Part shown: positions 15,009 to 24,123 of the stretch, piece after piece
Layout of the letters: each line of letters begins with the position of its first letter
Position numbering within the stretch: position 1 is the first letter of the stretch
DNA from: Aeromicrobium stalagmiti
GTDB lineage: Bacteria; Actinomycetota; Actinomycetes; Propionibacteriales; Nocardioidaceae
DNA length: 64,000 nucleotides
Direction: 5' to 3'
NCBI RefSeq assembly: GCF_013283745.1
Contig: NZ_JABSTZ010000001.1
Coordinates: 1,320,406-1,384,405 of the forward strand
The notes under the pieces: generated by a model
Seen by the model: the letters and a program-made list of their open reading frames with translations, nothing else
Database searches by the model: none
What the model was told of the DNA's origin: nothing
Position numbers and translations under genes: made by a program

Positions 15009-16343
15009 CTACGAATCAGCCAACCGGTCGAGCAGCAGCGCCTCGGCGAGGCACACCTTGGCGAACTCGCCGAGGTGCAGGCCCTCGTCGATGCCGTGGG
15101 CCCGGGTGTCAGGGTCCTCGACTCCTGTGACGAGCACCGCGGCGTCGGGGAAGATGCGGGCGAACTCCGCGATGAACGGGATCGACCCACCCATGCCCAT
15201 GTCGACCGGCTCGGTGCCGTCCCACGCGTCGCGGAAGGCCGACCGGGCCGCGTCGTAGGCCGGACCGTCGGCGTCGACCGTGAACGGCTCGCCGACGTCG
15301 CCACGCTCGACCGTGACCCGGGCGCCGAACGGAGCGTGCTGCTCCAGATGTGCGACGAGCGCGTCGAGGTGGGCCACGGCGTCACCGCCGAAAGCCACCC
15401 GCATGCCGATCTTGGCTCGGGCGCTCGGTGCCAACGAGTTGGACGCCGTGGCGACCGGGGTCGCATCGATGCCCAGGACGCTCACGGCCGGCTCGGCCCA
15501 CAGCCGCTGGACGATCGAGCCGCGTCCGATCTGCTCGACGCCGTCGAGCACGGACGACTCCTGGCGGAACCGGTCCTCCGGATAGACGAGGTCGGCCGCG
15601 ACGCCGTGGTGCAGGCCCTCGACCGCCACGGCTCCCTCGGAGTCGTGCAGCGTCGCGAGCAGGCGGCACAGGGTCGTCAAGGCATCCGGCACCACCCCGC
15701 CCCAGATGCCGGAGTGGACCGCGTGGCCGAGGGTCTCGACCGTCACGACGCAGTCGACCATGCCGCGCAGGGTGACCGTCAGGGCCGGGACGCCGATGTC
15801 CCAGTTGGCCGAGTCGGCGATGACGATGGCATCGGCCGTCAGCTCGTCGCGGTGCTGCTCCAGCAGCGCCACCAGGCTCGGCGAGCCGGACTCCTCCTCG
15901 CCCTCGACGAAGACCGTGACGCCGACCGGTGGATTGCCGTCGTGAGCGCGGAACGCGGCCAGGTGGGCCGCCAGTCCGGCCTTGTCGTCAGCCGTGCCCC
16001 GCCCGTAGAGGCGGTCGCCCCGCCGGGTCGGCTCGAACGGGGGAGACGTCCACAGCGCGGGGTCGCCCGTCGGCTGGACGTCGTGGTGGGCGTAGAGCAG
16101 CACGGTCGGGGCCCCGGGCGGCGCCGGGTGGTGGGCGATGACGGCGGGTGCGCCACCGGCCTCGACGATCTTCGTCCGGGCGAACCCGGCCTCGTGCAGC
16201 AGGCGCTCGACCTCTGCGGCCGACCGGCGCACGTCGTCGTGGTGCTCGGGCTGGGCCCAGATCGAGGGGATGCGGGCGAGCGACACGAGGTCGTCGATCA
16301 CGGAGGGGAGGAGGTCGTGGACGCGGGAGGTGAGATCGGCCAT
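15009..16343 (-). CDS. M20 family dipeptidase
   Basis: 444 residues, di-zinc peptidase of the M20/ArgE-DapE-CPG2 superfamily. Metal and catalytic motifs: YAHHDVQP near residue 85 (His, and catalytic Asp two residues later), GRGTADDKAG near 118 (bridging Asp), EGEEESGSPS near 150 (catalytic Glu and zinc Glu), the dimerisation-domain LRGMVDCVV segment, and a late His in HGIDEGLHLGEF near 425. The cytosolic dipeptidase subgroup (DUG1/CNDP-like) fits best. Ends 48 bases before tRNA-Phe on the same strand. Confidence 0.9.
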   Translation of the reverse strand: MADLTSRVHDLLPSVIDDLVSLARIPSIWAQPEHHDDVRRSAAEVERLLHEAGFARTKIVEAGGAPAVIAHHPAPPGAPTVLLYAHHDVQPTGDPALWTSPPFEPTRRGDRLYGRGTADDKAGLAAHLAAFRAHDGNPPVGVTVFVEGEEESGSPSLVALLEQHRDELTADAIVIADSANWDIGVPALTVTLRGMVDCVVTVETLGHAVHSGIWGGVVPDALTTLCRLLATLHDSEGAVAVEGLHHGVAADLVYPEDRFRQESSVLDGVEQIGRGSIVQRLWAEPAVSVLGIDATPVATASNSLAPSARAKIGMRVAFGGDAVAHLDALVAHLEQHAPFGARVTVERGDVGEPFTVDADGPAYDAARSAFRDAWDGTEPVDMGMGGSIPFIAEFARIFPDAAVLVTGVEDPDTRAHGIDEGLHLGEFAKVCLAEALLLDRLADS

Positions 16344-16394
16344 GAGCTCAGCCTGCCACGCGACCCGGTGAGGGTCGCGTGGCAGGCGAGGGCG

Positions 16395-17009
16395 TCAGAG
16401 GGTGCGGATCGCGTCGTCGGCCGAGATGCGCGGCAGGCGGTCGAACCACGGGTTCTCGCCCGGGTGACCGATGTTCACGACGAGCTGGGTGCGCCAGCTG
16501 GTGCCCGCGAAGTACTCGGCATCGATGCCCGCGGCGTCGAAGCCGCCGACGGGTCCGGCGTGCAGGCCCGCTGCGCGGATGCCGACGATGAAGTAGCCGG
16601 TCTGCAGCGCGGTGTTGTAGCGCGCGATCTCGTACCGGTTGGCGTCGTCGCTCGCGAACATGTCGCCGATGCCGGGCTTGTGCGGGAAGTGCACGTCCAT
16701 CGAGGTGTGGAAGTCGGCGTCGGCTGCGACGACCGCGACGAGCGGCGCCGTCTGGGCCTTGGCGCGGTTGCCCTCGGCCATGTGCGGAACGAGCCGGTCA
16801 CGGCCCTCGCCCGGCTCGAGCAGCAGCAGGCGCATCGGCTGGATGTTCATCATGGTCGGGCCCATCTTGACCAGCTCGAACACCTCGCGGACCTGCTCGA
16901 CCGAGACGGGCTCGTCGCTGAAGGTGTTGAGGCTGCGCGCCTCGCGGAACAGGAGATCGAGGGCGTCGTCGGTCAGGATGAACGGGGATTCGGTAGCAGT
17001 TGAAGTCAT
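16395..17009 (-). CDS. malonic semialdehyde reductase RutE / nitroreductase family
   Basis: 204 residues of the FMN nitroreductase fold, closest in pattern to RutE/HadB. It shows LFREARSLNTFSDEPVS, KMGPTMMNIQPMRLL (FMN contact) near residue 45, AGPVGGFDAAGIDAEYF near 150 and a VVNIGHPGENPWFDRLPR tail. The ATG at 17009 was chosen because upstream in-frame sequence runs into a terminator and tRNA-Asp. RutE reduces malonic semialdehyde during pyrimidine breakdown; no other rut genes are in the window, so the physiological substrate is open. Confidence 0.85.
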   Translation of the reverse strand: MTSTATESPFILTDDALDLLFREARSLNTFSDEPVSVEQVREVFELVKMGPTMMNIQPMRLLLLEPGEGRDRLVPHMAEGNRAKAQTAPLVAVVAADADFHTSMDVHFPHKPGIGDMFASDDANRYEIARYNTALQTGYFIVGIRAAGLHAGPVGGFDAAGIDAEYFAGTSWRTQLVVNIGHPGENPWFDRLPRISADDAIRTL

Positions 17010-17033
17010 GGAATCTTCAACTATCTTCCGGAC

Positions 17034-17070
17034 AGAAAAAATCCCACGCCCTCCGAAGAGGGACGTGGGC
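17034..17070 (-). terminator. terminator after tRNA-Asp
   Basis: CCCACG-TCCCTC-TTCG-GAGGG-CGTGGG stem followed by a T6 run when read on the reverse strand, just downstream of tRNA-Asp and upstream of the nitroreductase gene. Confidence 0.85.
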
Positions 17071-17079
17071 TTCTTCACA

Positions 17080-17156
17080 TGGCGACCCCGACCGGACTCG
17101 AACCGGCGACCTCCGCCGTGACAGGGCGGCGCGCTAACCAACTGCGCCACGGGGCC
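17080..17156 (-). tRNA. tRNA-Asp (GTC)
   Basis: 77 bases including an encoded CCA. Acceptor GGCCCCG/CGGGGTC, D-arm GCGC..GCGC, anticodon stem CCGCC/GGCGG with loop CTGTCAC (anticodon GTC), T-loop TTCGAGT. Confidence 0.96.
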
Positions 17157-17219
17157 ATGCTGTGCGGCTAACCGCGCACGCAACTGTAACGCACGCCCCG
17201 GCCGGGCGACAAAACGGGT

Positions 17220-17432
17220 TCAGGTTCGGTCGGTGACGCCCGCGTCCATGACCTGCGCGCCGGTCGTCGTCGGGTCGTCCGGCGCCTGCGGTTCCAGGGT
17301 GTCCCGGCTCGTCAGGCAGTCGTCCAGTCGGTGCGGCCGGTTGGACGCCGCGTGGGCCGAGCGGCGCGCGGTGAGCAGCCAGAGGGCTCCCACGACGATC
17401 AGCAGGACGACGGCGAGCAGGACCCACTTCAT
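17220..17432 (-). CDS. small single-pass membrane protein
   Basis: 70 residues. The ATG at 17432 is preceded by GAGAGGAAG. The first 21 residues form one strong membrane helix (MKWVLLAVVLLIVVGALWLL), followed by a charged cytoplasmic-type tail with no recognised motif. Similar tiny membrane proteins are common in actinobacteria and unassigned. Codon use looks coding. Function unknown. Confidence 0.6.
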   Translation of the reverse strand: MKWVLLAVVLLIVVGALWLLTARRSAHAASNRPHRLDDCLTSRDTLEPQAPDDPTTTGAQVMDAGVTDRT

Positions 17433-17560
17433 GAACAACTTCCTCTCGTTGGCGTGATTACCCCACGGTAACCTCGCGGCGACGTACTGCATCCTCTGCG
17501 ACTTCGGACTCGATGTCCAGAGTGTGAACCGACCCGATCTGGTCACGGATCTGAGATTCG

Positions 17561-18082
17561 ATGAGTCCCATGTCCGCACGCCGTCCCACTGTCGCGCCCC
17601 TGTCGCTGGCCGATCTCGCCGCTCTGACGAGCACGGTCGCCGACGAAGTCCGCGCGGGCCTCCACGAGGTTCACGCCGATGCACAGAGCCGCTGGCACGT
17701 GCGACTGCGATGTGACGACCAGGTCGACGTCTGGCTGATCAGCTGGACCGAGGACCAAGGCACCCAGCTGCACGACCACGGCGGTTCGTCCGGCGCCTTC
17801 ACGGTCGTCAGCGGCGAGCTGAGCGAGGCCGTCTGGACGCCGGGCGCCGAGGTGCTGGCCGAGAGCCCGCGCTCTGCGGGGGACTCCGTCGTCTTCGGCG
17901 AGCACTACGTCCACGACGTGCGCAACGTGCAGGGGCGCACCGCCGTGAGCGTCCACGCCTACTCACCACCGCTGTCGCAGATGAACTACTACGACGTCGA
18001 CGGGCACCAGCTGACGAGGCTCGCCTCGGTGTGGACCGACGACCCCGAGGCGCCGGCGCCCGACCTGCGGGCGGCGTCATGA
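17561..18082 (+). CDS. cysteine dioxygenase family protein
   Basis: 173-residue cupin. The metal-binding HDHGGSSGAF near residue 71 (HxH) is followed by a Glu in VVSGEL; the third His lies in HYVHDVRN near 118, and YSPPLSQMNYYD matches the CDO C-terminal strand. The enzyme oxidises cysteine thiol to cysteine sulfinate with O2 and Fe(II). Two in-frame ATGs (17561, 17570) are possible. It overlaps a rhodanese gene (ATGA), making a two-gene sulfur-catabolism operon. Confidence 0.88.
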   Translation: MSPMSARRPTVAPLSLADLAALTSTVADEVRAGLHEVHADAQSRWHVRLRCDDQVDVWLISWTEDQGTQLHDHGGSSGAFTVVSGELSEAVWTPGAEVLAESPRSAGDSVVFGEHYVHDVRNVQGRTAVSVHAYSPPLSQMNYYDVDGHQLTRLASVWTDDPEAPAPDLRAAS

Positions 18083-18519
18083 CCACGACCTTCGCGACGG
18101 TCGACGACCTCCTCGACGCGGCGCGGGCCCGTCTCGTGCGGCTCGACCCGCTCGAGGCGGCCCGTCGGGTGGGTGCAGGTGCCCTCGTCGTCGACATCCG
18201 TCCGGCCTGGCAGCGCGAGGCCGACGGGGAGATCCCCGGTTCTGTCATCGTCGAGCGCAATCATCTGGAGTGGCGTCTGCATCCGTCGTCCGGGGCGAAC
18301 CTGCCCCTGGCGACGGTCGGACAGGAGTGGATCGTCGTGTGCACCGAGGGCTACACCTCGTCGCTCGCGGCGTCCGCCCTGGTGTCGCTGGGCCTGCCTG
18401 CCAGCGACGTCGTCGGCGGCATCCACGCGTGGCGTGCCGCCGGTCTGCCCATGGTCGCCGGGCCCACCCCGGTCGAGCACCGGGTGGGGTCGACGTCCGC
18501 AGCGCCACGCAGTGCCTAG
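18079..18519 (+). CDS. rhodanese-like sulfurtransferase
   Basis: 146 residues, single rhodanese domain: VVDIRPAWQREADGEIPGS near residue 39, and the active-site loop CTEGYTSS with Cys near residue 90, then DVVGGIHAWRAAGLP. The ATG overlaps the cysteine dioxygenase stop. Probably handles persulfide or sulfite-level sulfur released during cysteine oxidation. Confidence 0.88.
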   Translation: MTTTFATVDDLLDAARARLVRLDPLEAARRVGAGALVVDIRPAWQREADGEIPGSVIVERNHLEWRLHPSSGANLPLATVGQEWIVVCTEGYTSSLAASALVSLGLPASDVVGGIHAWRAAGLPMVAGPTPVEHRVGSTSAAPRSA

Positions 18520-18621
18520 ATCCCCCGATTGCCGCGACGCGGCGATCACGCAAGACTGTGTCCACCCTGTTCCTTGCCTACCTACTGTCCCGGCGCGCTG
18601 GCGCCGAGCGCGGAGGACCGC

Positions 18622-19434
18622 ATGATCGAGTACCGCTCCATCGGCAAGACCTTCGCCGACGGGACGGAGGCCGTCGGTGACTTCAGCCTCGTGCTGCCCT
18701 CCCGCACGACGACGGTGTTCGTCGGATCCTCCGGCTGTGGCAAGACCACGCTGCTGCGCATGGTCAACCGCATGATCGAGCCGAGCCGCGGACAGGTGCT
18801 GATCGACGACGTCGACATCGCCACCCGCAACAAGGTCGAGCTGCGGCGCAGCATCGGCTACGTCATGCAGCACTCGGGCCTCCTGCCGCACCGCAAGGTC
18901 ATCGACAACGTGGCAACGGTGCTGCGGCTCAACGGCGTCGACAAGTCGGAGGCGCGCGACCGGTCGTACGCCGTGCTGGAGACCGTCGGGCTGGACGCGT
19001 CGCTGGCGACGAAGTACCCCAGCCAGCTGTCGGGCGGCCAGCAGCAGCGCGTCGGCGTCGCCCGGGGCCTGGTGTCCGACCCCAACATCCTGCTGATGGA
19101 CGAGCCGTTCGGCGCCGTCGACCCCATCGTCCGCGAGGAGCTGCAGGCCGAGCTGCTGCGCCTGCAGCGCGAGCTCGACAAGACCATCGTCTTCGTCACC
19201 CACGACATCGACGAGGCCTTCCTGCTGGGTGACCAGGTCGTCATCCTCAAGAAGGGCGGCGAGGTCGCGCAGGTCGGGTCGCCCGCCGAGATCCTGGCCA
19301 CCCCGGCCGACGACTTCGTCCGCAGCTTCGTCGGCCTCGACAAGGGGCACCGCAAGCTGCATGTCGAGGACCGTGACGGCTCGCGCATCGTCGTCGACGC
19401 CACCGGCAAGGCGGCCGGAGTCCTCACGGAATGA
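18622..19434 (+). CDS. osmoprotectant ABC transporter ATP-binding protein (OpuCA-like)
   Basis: 270 residues. Walker A GSSGCGKTT near residue 35, Q-loop in YVMQHSGLLPH, signature LSGGQQQR near 135, Walker B ILLMDEPFGAVDP and H-loop VTHDIDEA. The protein is shorter than classical OpuCA/ProV and lacks the tandem CBS domains. GGAGGA precedes the ATG at 18622. First of four coupled genes for uptake of betaine, carnitine or choline-type solutes. Confidence 0.92.
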   Translation: MIEYRSIGKTFADGTEAVGDFSLVLPSRTTTVFVGSSGCGKTTLLRMVNRMIEPSRGQVLIDDVDIATRNKVELRRSIGYVMQHSGLLPHRKVIDNVATVLRLNGVDKSEARDRSYAVLETVGLDASLATKYPSQLSGGQQQRVGVARGLVSDPNILLMDEPFGAVDPIVREELQAELLRLQRELDKTIVFVTHDIDEAFLLGDQVVILKKGGEVAQVGSPAEILATPADDFVRSFVGLDKGHRKLHVEDRDGSRIVVDATGKAAGVLTE

Positions 19435-20111
19435 CCTGGCTGCAGAACAACACCGACAAGGTCGTCGACCTGCTGCTCAGCCACCTGTGGCTGAGCGCGC
19501 TGCCGATCGTCCTCGGCTTCGTCATCGCCCTGCCCATCGGCTGGTACGCCAACCGCCACCGTCGCATCCGCGGCGTGCTCCTGTCGGCCGCCGGCGTGCT
19601 CTACACCGTGCCGTCGCTGGCGTTCTTCCTGATCCTGCCGAGCATCATCGGCACGGGCTTCCTGTCGCCGGCCAACGTCGTGGTCGCCCTGACGATCTAT
19701 GCCGTTGCGATCATGGTCCGGTCGGCCACCGACGCCTTCGCCTCGGTCTCGCCGGCGGTGCTCGACGCTGCCACGGCGACCGGCTTCGCGGCGGCCGGTC
19801 GCGCGTTCCGGGTGGAGCTGCCGCTCGCCGGACCCGTGCTCGTCGCGGGCCTGCGGGTCGTCGCCGTCAGCACGGTCAGCCTCGTGAGCGTCGGTGCCCT
19901 GATCGGCGTCAACAACCTCGGCTCGCTGTTCACCGAGGGATATCGCACCGACAACGACGCCGAGATCCTCACGGGCGTGATCGGGATCGTGATCCTGGCG
20001 CTCGTCTTCGACGGCCTGATCGTCCTGGTCGGCCGCCTGCTGATGCCGTGGGCCACCGCGTCGCGCACGACCGGCACGTCGCTGCGAGGACTCGCGAGGG
20101 CCCGCCGATGA
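19431..20111 (+). CDS. osmoprotectant ABC transporter permease 1
   Basis: 226 residues, five to six membrane helices, with the binding-protein-dependent permease EAA-type loop around DAATATGFAAAGRAFRVELP near residue 105. OpuCB/ProW family. Start overlaps the ATPase stop (ATGA) and it overlaps the second permease the same way. Forms the membrane channel with the next gene. Confidence 0.92.
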   Translation: MTWLQNNTDKVVDLLLSHLWLSALPIVLGFVIALPIGWYANRHRRIRGVLLSAAGVLYTVPSLAFFLILPSIIGTGFLSPANVVVALTIYAVAIMVRSATDAFASVSPAVLDAATATGFAAAGRAFRVELPLAGPVLVAGLRVVAVSTVSLVSVGALIGVNNLGSLFTEGYRTDNDAEILTGVIGIVILALVFDGLIVLVGRLLMPWATASRTTGTSLRGLARARR

Positions 20112-20788
20112 GCGTCGTCTCCGACACGATCGACTGGTTCAGCGACTCGACCCACTGGTCGGGCGACGACGGCGTCCCGCACCGCCTGGTCCAGCACCTG
20201 GGCTACACGTCGCTCACGATCGCGATCGCCGCCGCCGTCGCGATCCCCATCGGGCTGTGGATCGGCCACACCGGTCGACTGCGGGGCCTGGCGGTCGTGT
20301 CGTCCGGGGCGTTGAGGGCGCTGCCCACGCTGGGCGTGCTCACGTACGCCTCGCTCTACACCGGCATCGGCATCAAGGCCGCGATCTTCACGCTCGTGCT
20401 GCTCGCCATCCCGCCCCTGCTCGCCGGGGCCTATGCGGGTCTGGAGTCGGTCGATCGGCAGACGATCGACGCAGCACGGTCGATCGGCATGACCGAGTGG
20501 CAGATCCTGACCAAGGTCGAGGTGCCGCTCGCGCTGCCCCTGATCGTCGGGGGCTTCCGGTCGTCAACCCTGCAGGTCGTGGCGACCGCCACCGTCGCGG
20601 CCTACATCCCCGGCCCCGGTGGCCTCGGCCGCTACCTGATCGACGGCCTCGCGCTGCGCGACTACCCGCAGGTCGTGGCCGGGTCCGTCGTCGTCATCGT
20701 CCTGGCCCTGGTCCTCGACGGAATCTTCGTCCTCCTCCAGCGGTTGGCACTACGCAACCGGCCGGCCCCCGTCCGCTCCACCGTCTGA
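20108..20788 (+). CDS. osmoprotectant ABC transporter permease 2
   Basis: 226 residues, OpuCD-like. TM helices plus EAA loop DAARSIGMTEWQILTKVEVP near residue 122, and IPGPGGLGRYL near 160. ATGA overlap with the first permease. Two different permease subunits in one operon are typical of OpuB/OpuC-type importers. Confidence 0.92.
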   Translation: MSVVSDTIDWFSDSTHWSGDDGVPHRLVQHLGYTSLTIAIAAAVAIPIGLWIGHTGRLRGLAVVSSGALRALPTLGVLTYASLYTGIGIKAAIFTLVLLAIPPLLAGAYAGLESVDRQTIDAARSIGMTEWQILTKVEVPLALPLIVGGFRSSTLQVVATATVAAYIPGPGGLGRYLIDGLALRDYPQVVAGSVVVIVLALVLDGIFVLLQRLALRNRPAPVRSTV

Positions 20789-20811
20789 CCCCACCCCCAC
20801 CAAGGAGAAAC

Positions 20812-21729
20812 ATGTCCATCACCAAGCTCACCGCAGGCCTTGCGGCGGTCTCGCTCGGCCTCGCGCTGTCCGCCTGCGGCGGCGACCCGACCTCGGAGGG
20901 CTCCTCCGGCTCGGGCTCGTCGAGCGACACCATCACGATCGGGTCGGCAGCCTTCCCCGAGAACGAGATCATCGCCGAGATCTACGCGCAGGCCCTCGAG
21001 GCCGACGGCGTCAAGGTCAAGAAGCAGCTCAACATCGGTGCACGCGAGGCCTACATCCCGGCCCTCGAGAACGGCGAGATCGACCTGCTGCCCGAGTACT
21101 CCGGCAACCTGCTGTCCTACCTCGACCCGAAGGCCACGGCGACGTCCGAGGCTGACATCGAGGAGGCGCTCGACGACGCCCTGCCCGACAACCTCGAGGT
21201 GCTCGACGCCGCGAAGGCCGAGGACAAGGACTCGCTCAACGTCACGCCGGAGTTCGCCGCCGAGAACAACCTCACGACGATCGCCGACCTCAAGAACGTC
21301 AAGGGCCTCAAGCTCGGGGCCAACCCCGAGTTCAAGGAGCGCCCGTACGGCATCCCCGGCCTCGAGAAGGTCTACGGCATCACCGGCATCACGTTCGTCC
21401 CGATCAGCGACGGCGGCGGACCCAAGACGCTGAAGTCGCTGCTCGACGGCGACATCGACGTCGCGGACATCTACTCCACGACCCCGTCGATCCTGGCCAA
21501 CAAGCTGGTCACGCTCGAGGACCCCGAGAACCTCATCGCCGCCCAGCAGGTCATCCCGCTGATCAACGACGAGAAGGCGACCGACAAGGTCGAGGCCGTC
21601 CTCGACAAGGTGTCGGCGGCGCTGACCACCGAGGACCTGCTCGACCTCAACAGCAAGAACCAGGGTGACGAGAAGGCCGCCCCGGCCGACCTCGCCAAGG
21701 AGTGGCTGACCGAGAAGGGCCTGATCTAG
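20812..21729 (+). CDS. osmoprotectant-binding lipoprotein (OpuCC-like)
   Basis: 305 residues. Lipoprotein signal with lipobox LSAC near residue 20, a Ser/Gly linker, then an OpuAC-type periplasmic-binding fold (TIGSAAFPENEIIAEIYAQA, GEIDLLPEYSGNLLSYL, IPGLEKVYGI, IDVADIYSTTPSI). ATG follows AAGGAG. The solute-capturing component of the ABC importer; the Glu/Asp-rich surface is typical of extracytoplasmic actinobacterial lipoproteins. Confidence 0.93.
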   Translation: MSITKLTAGLAAVSLGLALSACGGDPTSEGSSGSGSSSDTITIGSAAFPENEIIAEIYAQALEADGVKVKKQLNIGAREAYIPALENGEIDLLPEYSGNLLSYLDPKATATSEADIEEALDDALPDNLEVLDAAKAEDKDSLNVTPEFAAENNLTTIADLKNVKGLKLGANPEFKERPYGIPGLEKVYGITGITFVPISDGGGPKTLKSLLDGDIDVADIYSTTPSILANKLVTLEDPENLIAAQQVIPLINDEKATDKVEAVLDKVSAALTTEDLLDLNSKNQGDEKAAPADLAKEWLTEKGLI

Positions 21730-21742
21730 GCCTCAGCCCACA

Positions 21743-21793
21743 GCGGTGCGCTGGCGTCCGGGATCGCCGTGATCCCGGACGCCAGCGCACCGC
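21743..21793. terminator. 23-bp perfect-stem hairpin, bidirectional terminator
   Basis: Arms 21743-21765 and 21771-21793 are perfectly complementary (23 bp) around loop GCCGT. It lies between the convergent binding-protein and MMPL genes. There is no T tract, as often in high-GC actinobacterial terminators. Confidence 0.75.
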
Positions 21794-21802
21794 CTCGGTG
21801 TG

Positions 21803-23956
21803 TCAGGCGTCGACGAGCTCGGGCTCGTAGGCGTCCTCGTGGCTCTTCACCCGGCCGAGCCCCTGCAGCCGGCCCTTGAAGCCGAGCAGCAGCGCCGGCA
21901 GGAGCACCAGACGGACCAGGGTCGCGTCGAGCAGGATCGCGACCGACAGGCCGACCCCCATCTGCTTCATCTCCAGCATCCCCAGCGTGGCGAACACGGC
22001 GAACACGGACACCATCACCGCCGCGGCGCTCGTGACGACGCTCGCCGTCTCGCGGATGCCGAACTCGACGGCCCGCTCGAACGGCAGCCCCCGGCGCAGT
22101 CCCTCGCGGACCCGGGTCATGACGAACACGTGGTAGTCCATCGACAGCCCGACGAGCACCACGAAGCAGAACAACGGGATCCAGTCGACGACGAACCCGG
22201 ACGACGTGTAGCCGAGCAGGCCGTCGGCCCAGGAGTGCTGGAACACCAGCGTCAGCACGCCGAACGCGGCGCCGACCGACAGCAGGTTGAGCCCCGTCGT
22301 GAGCAGCGCGAGCGTGACGCTGCGGAACGTCCAGACCATCATCAGCATCGTCAGGACCAGCACGAAACCGATGATGAGCGGGAGCCGGTTGGGCTGGTGC
22401 TCGTAGTCGTACGACTCCGCGACGCCGCCCCCGACGGCGGTCGTGACGCCGTCCTGACCGTCGACCGCCCGCGGCACGATGGTGTCGCGCAGCTGCTCGA
22501 CGGTCTTCGCGTTGCGGGCGTCGCCGTCGGTGAACGGGGCCAGCAGCGACACGACCGCGGTACGTCCGTCGTCCGAGACCCGGACAGGGTTGCCGCTCGG
22601 GGTGGCGATGCCGGCCTCAGCGGCGGCCGAGGAGACGTCGTCGAGCAGCGTGCGGGCAGCGTCCGCGTTGCTGGACCGGACGACGATCTCGACGGTGGGG
22701 CGCTCCGACGGGAAGCTCTCCTGCGCCCGCTGGAACGCCTGCACCGCGGGGATGTCCTGCGGGAGCGTCGCGATCGTCGACTCGTGGGTCGACATGCCGA
22801 GCGCCGGGACGGCGAGGGCCAGCAGCGCGCCTCCGGCGACGAGCGCCGAGACGAGGGGCTTGCGGATGACCGGGCGGATGAGCCGTCCGCTGATCCCGCC
22901 CGTGCCGATGCGTCGGTTGACCCGCCACAGCAGCGGGATCCGGGGACGGTCGACGAATCGGCCGAGCTTCGCCAGTAGCGCGGGCAGGACGGTCAGCGAC
23001 CCGATGACGGCGACGAGGACGACGAGGATCGACCCGACGGCCAGGGCGTTGAAGACCGGCTCGCCGGACAGGAACAGGCCCGACATCGCGACCATGACCG
23101 CGAACCCGGAGACCACGACCGCGCGCCCTGACGTCGCCGCGGCGACCTCGATCGCGTCGATCGTCGACCGGCCGCGCTCGCGCTCCTCCCGCTCGCGCTT
23201 GAGGTAGAACAGCGAGTAGTCGACTCCCACGGCCATGCCGATCAGCAGCACGACGTTGGCAACGCTCCCGGCGTCCGGGACCAGCTGCGAGACGGGCGCG
23301 TAGAACCCCAGCGCCGTGATCACCGAGGTGATGGCGAGCAGCACGGGGATGCCGGCGGCGACGAACGCGCCGAACGCGACGAGCAGGATGAGGAAGGTGA
23401 TCGGCAGGCTCAGCGCCTCGGCCGAGGCGAGGTCGTCGCCGACCTTCGCGTTGATGCCGACGTCGAGCGACGCCTCGCCGGCCTGCTGGACGTCGAGCTG
23501 CGGATGCGCCTTCTGCACCGCGGCCGTCGCGTCGATGAGGGCCTCGACGTGGTCGGCCGCCGCGTCGGCGTCACCGCTCATCGTGATGGGGACGAGAACG
23601 GCGTCCCGCTGCTGCGACACGAGCGGTGGGCCGACGTCGGCGACTCCCTTCACGTCGACGGCCGCCTCGCTCACCTGGGTGGCGACCGTCTGCGCCCGGT
23701 CGAGGTCGAGGGAGCCGGTGGGGGCGGTGATGAGGACGGACTCGGTCGGGCTGGCAGTGAGGCCGGCGTCGTCGAGCATCGCCGACGCGGTGCCCGACTC
23801 GCCGATGCGGAAGTCGGCGTCGCTGACCTGCTGGGTGGGGACGGACGACATGAGGGCGATCGCCGTGGCGACGAACGCGACCCACAGGCCGATCGCGCGC
23901 CAGGGGTGGAGAGCGCTCCAGCGGGCGACGCTCACGGTGGGAGATCTGCGGGACAT
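21803..23956 (-). CDS. MMPL family transporter (RND superfamily)
   Basis: 717 residues, two repeats of one helix, a large extracytoplasmic loop and five helices. Proton-relay positions appear in GVDYSLFYLKRE near residue 235 and in GLSMDYHVFV near 610. ATG at 23956 was selected over an upstream GTG/ATG because GGAAGG precedes it. MMPL proteins export lipids, siderophores or drugs. It is divergent from a sensor kinase gene, and a second MMPL lies beyond the two-component pair. Confidence 0.9.
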   Translation of the reverse strand: MSRRSPTVSVARWSALHPWRAIGLWVAFVATAIALMSSVPTQQVSDADFRIGESGTASAMLDDAGLTASPTESVLITAPTGSLDLDRAQTVATQVSEAAVDVKGVADVGPPLVSQQRDAVLVPITMSGDADAAADHVEALIDATAAVQKAHPQLDVQQAGEASLDVGINAKVGDDLASAEALSLPITFLILLVAFGAFVAAGIPVLLAITSVITALGFYAPVSQLVPDAGSVANVVLLIGMAVGVDYSLFYLKREREERERGRSTIDAIEVAAATSGRAVVVSGFAVMVAMSGLFLSGEPVFNALAVGSILVVLVAVIGSLTVLPALLAKLGRFVDRPRIPLLWRVNRRIGTGGISGRLIRPVIRKPLVSALVAGGALLALAVPALGMSTHESTIATLPQDIPAVQAFQRAQESFPSERPTVEIVVRSSNADAARTLLDDVSSAAAEAGIATPSGNPVRVSDDGRTAVVSLLAPFTDGDARNAKTVEQLRDTIVPRAVDGQDGVTTAVGGGVAESYDYEHQPNRLPLIIGFVLVLTMLMMVWTFRSVTLALLTTGLNLLSVGAAFGVLTLVFQHSWADGLLGYTSSGFVVDWIPLFCFVVLVGLSMDYHVFVMTRVREGLRRGLPFERAVEFGIRETASVVTSAAAVMVSVFAVFATLGMLEMKQMGVGLSVAILLDATLVRLVLLPALLLGFKGRLQGLGRVKSHEDAYEPELVDA

Positions 23957-24123
23957 GGTGGAGCCTTCCTGACGAGGTGGTTGACGTCGTCCAGCCTCGT
24001 CAGGCACCGGCCCCGCCACGATGGGTTCAGGACCCGTTCGAGAAGTGGGTCTGGGCCCACTGCCCGGGCCGGACCGATGCGGCAGGATCGGGTGATCGCC
24101 TCCTCGACCCGAAAGGCCAGCTG

